From Cyclospora cayetanensis (Eukaryota; Apicomplexa; Conoidasida; Eucoccidiorida; Eimeriidae): a stretch of 18,840 nt of DNA. Position 1 is the first letter of the stretch. Each line of letters starts with the position of its first letter. The notes under the pieces were generated by a model, which ran no database searches, was not told the origin of the DNA, and saw only the letters and a program-made list of their open reading frames with translations. Location: assembly GCF_002999335.1 (NCBI RefSeq), contig NW_020312289.1, positions 1 through 18,840 of the forward strand, given 5' to 3'. A program made the position numbers and the translations under genes. Below, one piece after another: positions 1-7,628 of this stretch.

Positions 1-124
1 AGCAGCAAGCGTATTATACAGAAGCAACAACAGCAGCAAGCGTATTATACAGAAGCAACAACAGCAGCAAGCGTATTATACAGAAGCAACAACAGCAGCA
101 AGCGTATTATACAGAAGCAACAAC
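1..124. repeat. 31-bp tandem repeat, four identical copies
   Basis: Four back-to-back perfect copies of a 31-base unit (first at 1-31, last at 94-124), followed by a diverging start of a fifth. The period is not a multiple of three, so it cannot be a regular coding repeat. It lies left of the splice donor at 218-213 of the minus-strand protease gene, so it is probably intronic. The array may continue outside the window. There are no spacers, so it is not CRISPR-like. Confidence 0.95.
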
Positions 125-218
125 AGCTGCCGACTTTGCTCCACATGAGGGTGTGCAGAAATGGAAAGCTGCTACTAACATACAAGCAGGTGGAAAGAAG
201 GCCCCTGTAGACACTCAC

Positions 219-2468
219 CTGGTTAGAGTTGCAGCCTGCTGTTGCTGTTGCTGTTGCTGCGGCTGCTGCTGTTGCTGTTGCAGCAAACGCTGCAGCTGTC
301 GTGGCTCCTCTTCGGTCTGTAGCAGCGGCATGTTGACGACGGATGTCTCGGTGATTTCCCAGTCGTCATCGCTTGCCATATTTGTTGCGAGACAGGCAGC
401 AGCAGCTTCTGCCGCCTCCAGGCATGCAGCAGTGGCAGTGCTGCTGGCAGATTCAACCCTCTTCGAATTGCTGTTGCTGCTGTTTCTGCCTTGTGCAGCG
501 TCGAGAGGAACCTCAGAAATCTCTTTCCCGCCTGTACCTGGAGGGCAAACTTTTCGACGCGTAGTCATACGCTGACTCTGACGAGCTTTGTCGGTGCTGT
601 TGCTGCAGTTGCCGCTGCTGGCGATGCTGTTGCTCGTGAAGGCCGATGTCGATGTTTCAAAGGGAGATCTGTCGACAGCAGTTCTACGCGCGCAGTTGCT
701 GCCGCTGCTAAGCGTGCCGTAAGAGCAAGGAGAAGCTATCAAATAGGCTTCCTGCTCCGGCAAAGGCCTCGTTGCAAATCCAGCAGCAGCATCAATAGCT
801 ATTGCAGCATCAATAGCTATTGCAGCATCAGCATCGGCAGCAATTGTAGAAGATGCCTCTACGCTTGCTGCAGATGCGCTTTGGAGCGCCTGCTCAGGCT
901 GCTGCTGCTCGTTACGCTGCTGCAAACAGACAGTCCTGTTGTCTGGAAGAGGGAGTTGAAGCGCGTCATCGGCTGTCTGACAGAGGACAGGCGTATTTTC
1001 TGGGAACGGTTGGGTAAGTGTCAGCTTCTGCACTTGGCATCCTTCTAGGGGGGGACTATTTTGGACGCTTCTAGATGAGGCATCGCCTTGCGAGTTTTCC
1101 TGCGCTGTTTCACTCAGGCCGCCTCCAGCAGATTCTTCTTGCTCCTGCGGCTGTAGGCGCGCAAGAAATTCCGAATAAGCAATGCCGTTCAATCCCTCAG
1201 CCGTCGACTCGCTGCCAGCACAGGCTTGCGCAGCTGTTTTACTTCCAGTGCCCAGAAGAGTCGAAAGTGGCCTCCGATTTGCTGCTGCAGCGAAAGAGGC
1301 AGAACCGCTGCTGCACACTGCGAGGACGTCTTGATCTGCTGCTTTTGCTGTGGCATCTGCATTAGGGCTGCTGCTGCTGCTGCTACTGCCACAGCTGCTG
1401 CTGCTGCTGGTGCTTCTGTATCGGAGGTCTCTGATGATGGCTGTATAGTGACCAGAGGCTGCTGATGCGCCTTGATGCTGCAACACTGCGAAAAGCCGGT
1501 ACGTGCTCGCCAGAGCCGTTGCTTCCGAAAGAGGCATGCAACCCCCCAAAGGCACTGCAGCCACAAGCAACACACAGCAGCAGCAAACAACGCGCGCCTT
1601 AGGGGCTGTCTGTCTGCGTATATATTTACATATATATATATATATATGTATACCTGTGTTGTGTGTGTATGTGTGTGTGTTTGATAGCCTCAAGGCTCGC
1701 ACGCATGCATGCATCTAAGGACAGCCGGAAAAAATTCACAAACACAGAGGAGAGCGGCAAATCCTTCAGCTGCTCTTGCACGAAGGCAGGCAGACAGACA
1801 GACAGGTAGGTAGACAGGCAGGCAGACAGACAGACAGGTAGGTAGACAGGCAGGCAGACACTCGAGGCACTTGTTCGCGCAGGAGAGGCCGCATAGCAAA
1901 GATCCTAAGCCACAGCATCATGCGGCTGTATTCAGAGCCAACTAAATCAACAGGAGACGATAGCCGTTGGAGTAGGGCACCTGGAAGAACGGAGAAACGG
2001 GAAGCATTCAGAAGAGGGATACACAGCAGCAGGAAAAAGCTTTTTCGCGCGCAAAATTAACTGACTTGAGACTCTGCAGTTTTCTGCAAGACACGGCTTA
2101 AGATCCAGGAGCAAAGGCACTTCGAGCGCCTCGTGCAACTTCCGACGAGCCACTTCTCCCGTGTGCTTCCGCACATCTATGCTGTAGCGCAGTACCACCA
2201 CCTTCACCAAAAGCCAGAGCAACACACACCAAAAGACACTCCAAACATTTAAAACGCAGCCTCCAGGTGCCCCGCTGCCTCTGTGTTTGTCTGTCTGTGG
2301 GTGTCGCAAAGCAGCGAGATTGCCAGCAGCGTATGTGTATGTGAATCTTTACATATATATGATGTGCATGTGAATGTGTATGTATATATGTGTAAATATG
2401 TGCATGCGAATGTATATACGATGTGTATGCGAATGTGTATGTATATATGCGTAAATATATATATATAT

Positions 2469-2504
<36 letters not shown>

Positions 2505-2600
2505 AGCTGTGAAAAAGCAGGGGCAGACGGTAAAATCACGGCGCAGCAGGGAAGAATCATTTTTCGTGTACGTGTGTGGAGGCGAGGCTGCCCGTCTCTG

Positions 2601-2631
<31 letters not shown>

Positions 2632-2873
2632 CCGCTTCTGCCGCGTGCGGTATTTGTTCAATGAGGCATGCGAACCTGCAGGTAAGGAGGCAGCAGAGAG
2701 AGCTGCAGCCTCTTTTTAGCTTCGCGCTTGACCATACAGCGCGGGCAGAAGTACTTGGCATCTCCGCGAAGTTGTTCTGTCCGCTGAAACTGCCGAGCCA
2801 TATCCTCCCCTAGCCTCCAGTTGCTGCGTTCCGTTGCGGGTGGAGGTGTTGCTGCTGTTGCTGCTGCTGCTGT

Positions 2874-2915
<42 letters not shown>

Positions 2916-3268
2916 ACCTGCTGCTGTTGTTGTGCCTGCTGCTGCTGCTGTTGCATGCCCTGCGAAAGATCCTATGAAAGGCGCTGGCGGGGGAAGTGGC
3001 GTTAAGAGGCTATCGACATGACTGCCTTCGTCGGCAGAGGCACCTCCTCCCCCTGTCGCAGCCATGGCTTGCACAAAGTGCTGCTGCTGCTGCTGCAGTG
3101 CCTGATGCTGCTGCGGATGGCTTGTGCTCTTAAAGCCTCCGTGTCTCTCTCTCTTGGTGCCAGTGGTGCGTCGGTTCCCTTGTGGCAGCAGCAGGAGCTG
3201 CTGATGCTGCTGTTGCTGCTGCTGCTGCTGCAGTGCCTGATGCTGCTGCTGCTGCTGCTGCTGCAGGA

Positions 3269-3300
<32 letters not shown>

Positions 3301-5841
3301 AAGCCGAGCCCTTCGTTGACGTCGTCACCTGCAGAGGCTGCGGGGATGGCCGTCGCAGTTGCTGCTGCTGCTGCTGCGGAGGGGGGAGGGGGGGGGGATG
3401 GTGTGTGTGGCTGCGCTTTTTCGTCCTTATTGCCAGACTTCTTTTCATTCTTGTGGCTGCAGCTGAGCTGGTAAAACGTCTCCTCCCGAAGGCCGGTGTA
3501 ACCACAGCTGCGGCAAGACACAGCTTGCAGATGAGCTCCCCGAAAAAGGCTTGGCAGAAAATTCCACGGGCTGCTGCTGCCTCCTAGCTCCTCCTCAAGC
3601 ATCTCTAACAGACGATGTTGCAGCTCGTTCGCGTCCTCCTGTGCAGCAACCGCACATAATCAAAGCCTACAAAAAGCGGTCCATCAAGTGTGAGCGCGCT
3701 AAAAACAGAGAGAGAAGGCAGCCGCGAGGGAGCACTGCGTCCTTTGAAGCGGCAGCCACACGAACGACCAAACGACACAACATGCCCAAAAGCCTCACCT
3801 GGCAAGACACATCATCCGCAAGAAGCTCCGCGAGAGACTCCGGCCGAACTGCCGCTTGAACGCCACACTGCAGCAGTGCAAAAATCCTCTGAAGCTCCGC
3901 AACAAGAGCATACTTGCTGCTGCGTAGCCACCTGCATGCAGAAGCAGCGCTCACCTCATCCAGAGCCAACGCAGGCGCACTGCTGGTATTTTTGTTATTG
4001 TTGTTATTACTGCTGTTATTACCGCTGTTATTACTGCTGTTATTACTGCTGTTATTACCGCTGTTATTACTGCTGTTATTACTGCTGTTATTACCGCTGT
4101 TATTACTGCTGTTATTACCGCTGTTATTACTGGTAGAGGCATTATACGACGTTTCCCGCTTCTCCTCCTCAGCACTTTCCAAAGCAGTATGTCTAAAAGT
4201 GCATGGCGCAGAGTTGTTTGCAGGTGCTAGACTATCTCCGTTCGTGAGGACTGTGGGATCGTGCGCTCTATTGATTTGAGGAAGCGTGTGTCGCAGAGCT
4301 GCATCCATCTCCATTGGACGAATTGCCGAGTCGCACTGCGTAGGCTGCCCCTGCGCAGGCGTGGGGGTGCTGTAGGGAGGTTCATCATCGAGACAGATTA
4401 CCCCATCATCGTCATCCCCCGGCGGCTGCTGCTGCATCTGCACTTGCTGCTGCTGCTGCTGCTTGGCGGTGCTGCTGCTGCCTTGCGATTCTGCATATTT
4501 CAGCTGCTGCAACGTGGGTAGCAGCAGGAGAGCTTGACGGAAGTGGACGTTCATATACAGTGCCTGAAGAAAGACGTTCATATAACACGTGGCTCCCAGA
4601 TTTTCCAATCCAACGTACCGTCCAGAACGCAGCATGCAGCCGTTGATGTCTTCTTCCTGAAACTGCTGCTGAACAGCAAGACTGACGCCACTTGTCTTAA
4701 TACCGCCACCATCGCCGCCTACGGGGCCTCCTTCTTGCTGCAGATTCTGATGCTGATTCTGCAGATTCTGATGCTGCAGATTCTGCAGATTCTGATGCTG
4801 CTGCCTGCAGCACGCTGCAAACCACCGAACGTTGCTGGCAAGCTGACTGTCAGTCTGCTGCTGCAGCGCCTCCTTCGCTTTCCGAGAGTCTCTACTCCCC
4901 CCGTTCTTGCTGCTGCTGCATCCCCGTCCCCACAAGCCGCTTTTGAACTCCCCCATGCCATACACGGAGAAGGGGTGACACTCTATGTGGACGTCCTTCG
5001 GCACAGAAAAACCGACGCGCAGATTGTATGCAAACACCACATCGCTGAAACAGCACTGTTGCGGAGACAGCTGCGAAATCTGCTTGATCTCTGGAATGCA
5101 AACAGCCTGCAAAGTATGGCGTCTAGGCGGGGAAAGGCCCCCCTCTTCAGAGGCTTCAATGCCTCCAGCAGCACGTGTCGGCGATATTTGCCGTGCAGTC
5201 AAGTCGGGAGATCCTCCTCTTGCATCTCGCATGCACTTTGCTACCGCTTGAGCCGCTGCCATGGCGGCAACTGGAGCGCTGTCAGCGTCTGCAGTTTCGC
5301 CTTCCTCTTGCCATCGCACCACACCAACTTCTGCAGGGGCTGCTGTTGCTTCTGCTACAGCAGCAGTTTCCTCTGCTGCTGTTACTGCTACAGGAGCGAT
5401 TACTTCTGCCGCCTCGCTAGGTTCTGCATTGCAAGCAGACGCTGTCTCGATGGATGCTGCGTTTTCCCCGGATTCAAATGGGCTGCTGCTTCGACAAGAA
5501 CCCTTCTCTACTGCTTCTGCGGCAACAGCAACAGCAGGAGGGTCCTGCGAAAGATGCATCGAGTTATGCTGCACTGCGAGTGGATAAGTTGGTTCCTCTG
5601 GAAATATTCTCCCTTCTACAAGAGGATCATGCTGAGATACGCCTCCAACGCTGTCGAACCCTTTTGATGCACCTGTTTTTATAGCCGCTGTTTCTTCCAC
5701 AGGATTGCACGGGACCGCACTGTACAGCAGCGGGATATCCCCCTCACTGCTGTTGCTGCTGCAAGGATCTAACGCAGAAGCAGCGGCTGCAGCATGAAAG
5801 ACTGGTGCTGCTATCACGTGCTGCCTGGGTGCAGACGCCAT
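219..5841 (-). CDS. Ubiquitin-specific protease, USP48/UBP26-like, C-terminus outside window
   Basis: Cysteine deubiquitinase of peptidase family C19 that removes ubiquitin from substrates; the subfamily is mostly nuclear. Exons on the minus strand: 5841-3799, 3638-2676, 2201-2066 and 1554-219, with phases 0, 0, 1 and 2 that join cleanly. Introns are about 160, 474 and 511 bases. The donor GTGAGT at 218-213 shows the gene continues to the left. Domain order: a low-complexity N-terminus; a segment with HPFSVYGMGE that resembles the NPNCLVGIGE block before the USP48 domain; the Cys box GLENLGATCYMN (Cys419); an insertion at about 455-636; the QEDANEL box across the exon 1/2 junction; two CxxC zinc pairs (CRSC, CPRC) separated by poly-Gln/Ala/Thr; LPPYLQ joined to VVVLRYSID; and the His box SGHYTAII in exon 4. 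The ATG at 5841 follows an in-frame stop 43 bases upstream. Subfamily assignment rests on remembered human USP48. The exon 4 acceptor could instead lie about 30 bases further in. Confidence 0.93.
1424..1504 (-). other. USP catalytic His box
   Basis: In exon 4 the translation TYRLFAVLQHQ followed by GASAASGHYTAIIRDL matches the C-terminal USP signature (Y.L.AV..H.G....GHY). The catalytic His codon is at 1448-1450. Downstream residues become Ser-, Ala- and Gln-rich almost at once. Confidence 0.93.
1616..1690. repeat. (TA)n/(TG)n microsatellite in protease intron 3
   Basis: Alternating TA then TG dinucleotides with short interruptions, inside the intron between the protease exons at 2201-2066 and 1554-219. 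Open frames here are simple-repeat artefacts. Confidence 0.9.
1784..1860. repeat. 32-bp tandem repeat of GGCA/GACA/GGTA tetranucleotides
   Basis: Two full 32-base units (1784-1815, 1816-1847) and a 13-base partial unit, identical where they overlap. Each unit is itself made of AGGC, AGAC and AGGT tetranucleotides. It is in protease intron 3. Confidence 0.93.
2361..2503. repeat. 59-bp degenerate duplication plus (GT)n tract
   Basis: A TG/TATA-rich stretch starting at 2361 is repeated imperfectly from 2420 (period 59) and runs into (TA)n and then an uninterrupted (GT)n near 2471-2499. It lies in protease intron 2. Confidence 0.85.
2595..2631. repeat. (CT)n(TA)n compound microsatellite
   Basis: A TC/CT run passes directly into a TA run in protease intron 2, close to the exon 2 donor on the minus strand. 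Confidence 0.88.
2826..2960 (-). repeat. Coding trinucleotide tract: Ala/Thr-rich insertion
   Basis: CTG/TGT-type triplets on the plus strand are read on the minus strand as an Ala- and Thr-rich segment inside protease exon 2, between the two CxxC zinc pairs. The tract keeps the frame, so it is an insertion in the finger region and does not break the gene. Confidence 0.85.
3063..3303 (-). repeat. Coding CAG tracts: poly-Gln insertion
   Basis: Several runs of CAG codons on the minus strand give Gln tracts with scattered His and Leu inside protease exon 2, between CRSC (3515-3504) and CPRC (2747-2736). This is typical of Eimeria homopolymeric amino-acid repeats. All six frames stay largely open here, so other apparent frames are shadows. 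Confidence 0.9.
3988..4130 (-). repeat. Coding Asn/Ser/Gly repeat (12-bp based)
   Basis: A 12-base unit, read on the minus strand as Asn-Asn-Ser-Ser or Asn-Asn-Ser-Gly, is repeated about eleven times and ends in a short Asn/Lys run. It sits in the catalytic-domain insertion of protease exon 1. Units with AGT and GGT alternate in a higher-order pattern. Confidence 0.92.
4384..4401 (-). other. Candidate SUMO-interacting motif in the protease
   Basis: The six codons read VICLDD (residues 481-486). Four Asp and a Gly precede them, and a Glu follows. The hydrophobic V-I-x-L core with acidic flanks fits the common SUMO-interacting motif pattern. It lies within the insertion between the Cys box and the QEDANEL box. 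Function is inferred from the motif alone. Confidence 0.45.
4558..4611 (-). other. USP catalytic Cys box
   Basis: The translation GLENLGATCYMNVFLQAL carries the nucleophile Cys419 at codon 4587-4585 in the invariant G-L-x-N-L-G-x-T-C context of peptidase family C19. Confidence 0.96.
4733..4803 (-). repeat. Coding Gln-Asn-Leu-Gln repeat
   Basis: Imperfect repeats of a CAGAATCTGCAG-like unit on the minus strand give a QNLQ/HQNL tract just before the USP domain in exon 1 of the protease gene. Confidence 0.85.
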
Positions 5842-5940
5842 CCTGCATGAGGACGCCTGCTGCCTCTGCTGCTGCTGCTGCAGCTACGGTATGCGTATAG
5901 CATCGCAGACGGATCAAACGGCTCCTACAGCAAAACACAA

Positions 5941-6086
5941 GCTGCCTCTGCTTCTGTTGCTGCTGCTTCTGCTTCTGTTGCTGCTGCTTCTGCTTCTGTT
6001 GCTGCTGCCTCTGCTTCTGTTGCTGCTGCTTCTGCTTCTGTCTCAGCTTCTGCTTCTGCTTCTGTCTCAGCTTCTGCTTCTGCTGC
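5941..6086. repeat. CTG/CTT compound repeat upstream of the protease start
   Basis: Imperfect tandem units of roughly 18-21 bases made of CTGCTT and TTGCTG triplets, about 100 bases upstream of the protease ATG and probably in its 5' leader or promoter. Read on the minus strand it would give Gln/Lys, but the in-frame stop at 5886-5884 separates it from the protease reading frame. Confidence 0.85.
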
Positions 6087-6878
6087 AAATGACGTGAGGC
6101 GACTTGAAAGGGGCTCGCAAGTAATTGGAGAGTGCCTGCTGCATGCGTTGCATAAAGAGGAGGAGCAGCAGGAGGAGCAGCTTTCCTAATGCCGATTTTG
6201 CGTGACAAGCGCACAGAGACATTTGTTGCCCTTGCCTTCTCCTGCCTTGTCTTGGTGCTGCATCAGGAGGCGGGGAGACAGCAGCGCAGAAATATGATGA
6301 ATGGCTTCTCGTGGTCTGTTGGGCACGTGGTCGCGGCGAAAGTGGTGGCAGTGATCGCAGCTGCATGCGCTCCAGCTGCTGTTTTTCAGTACGGCAATAT
6401 TGCGTCTTTGAGATGAAGCATTCAAGGCCGTGCAGTGCCTCCTGCAGCCTGTCCGCAGCAGACGCCGCAGCGGACGGGTAAGCCGCTGCCGCAAGCACTA
6501 CCCTCGAGAGCAGCACTCCCTCCGTTAATTTGAGTGTCTACGCCCCTGTGGCAGCGGCCGCAGCCAGGAGAAGCAAGAAGATGATGGACTTGGGAGAACG
6601 CTGCAAGAGGACTTGCCCGCAGGAAGTGTTTCCGCAGGCGCATAAGGTCGGGAGGGGCCCTCTCTTTTCGTTGGTAGGGGCCCCCCTGGGCTGGTGCGGC
6701 GGCAGCTGCGATGAGCAGGCAGGCGTTGATCTGCCTTTTAATGGATTGCACTGCCAATATCTGGCGACAAAAAGCGTTCCATATTGGGTTTAATCTCTAA
6801 ATAGTGTCTGTTTCGCGCGGCATTGCCACGCACGGGTAACCTAGGCAGCTAGCAGCTCTCTACCGTGCCCGCCCACGA

Positions 6879-6901
6879 GGGGGGCAGGGAAGGGGGGAGG
6901 G
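6879..6901 (+). other. Potential G-quadruplex
   Basis: Four G-runs (6, 3, 6 and 3 G) separated by loops of one or two bases on the plus strand, with a further G-run soon after. It lies about 1 kb upstream of the protease start on the opposite strand. Confidence 0.55.
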
Positions 6902-7628
6902 AAGGTAGGTAGGGGCAGCTAGGGAACGGGGGAGCTCTCACTACTCGCAAACCTCTCTCTTTAGCACCCGCAGGTGCACCTACTTGGCGGCATTGGACGC
7001 TAAACTCTGTTGCGTTACATCGTGTGTCTCCTATGTTCGACGCGCCTCGGCCGCAGGAGCGACGGAGGCGCAGGCTTTTTACGCGCATTCCAGCAGTCAG
7101 GTTCGTCCGACACGGTTCAATCTGTACAGTGTGTCTATGTGTAACATCCCTGTACAGTGGGGTAATCGCTGAGGGGAGCCAAAAGCAGGGGCAGGGGTGT
7201 CGCTAGTGCACCATCCTGCAGATGCTGAGTGCCCTCTTCCCCCCCCTTTCCTGCCACCCCAACACCCACATCCGTAGATGTAAGAAGCATGCGCTTAGGC
7301 ACTAAGTACTGCGCGCCTCTGTGCCGTGCTCGAGAATTGCTAAGTTGGCCTCTCTCGTTTCGCCGTCACGATTATCCCGTGTTTCAGAATACAGTTAGGT
7401 CGCTCCGGTATGTAAGAAGGATGCATGTGGCTGCCTCCTGAATGGCGCAAGGCGCTAGTGGGAGCTACCGAATGCTGGGAAAATGCTTATGAGAGCGCGC
7501 ACCCAAAAAGCTGCCCGTATCCTATTACTTTGGACCCCTGTTACGCGAGGGGGAGCAAAAAAAATGGAAACAGCACTCACTAGCTTCTTACTAAGTTTGT
7601 ACGGGGTTGTGGTACGGCTATATATACC

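Larger units (their letters stand above)
5842..7628. other. Intergenic spacer: protease upstream region and CEP135-like 3' flank
   Basis: About 1.8 kb between two minus-strand genes. No frame shows a recognisable protein family, and the longer open frames here are simple-repeat or GC-rich shadows. It should hold the promoter and leader of the protease and the 3' untranslated region of the CEP135-like gene. A further non-coding 5' exon of the protease gene cannot be excluded. Notable content is the CTT/CTG tract and the G-run cluster listed separately. Confidence 0.6.

Noticed and set aside
1..124. CRISPR-like array
   Set aside because: The 31-base units are directly adjacent with no unique spacers, and the window is eukaryotic nuclear DNA.
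3914..4279. Leu-rich plus-strand open frame that looks like a membrane protein
   Set aside because: It is the antisense reading of the Asn/Ser coding repeat of the protease. Triplet repeats keep all frames open.
5941..6214. Gln/Lys-rich minus-strand reading frame upstream of the protease
   Set aside because: It is produced by the CTG/CTT repeat, is in a different frame from the protease, has no conserved segment and lies in the expected leader or promoter.
6422..7441. Small protein genes in the 6.2-7.5 kb spacer
   Set aside because: Frames on both strands are short, lack family resemblance or clear splice partners, and are no better than chance in GC-rich DNA.
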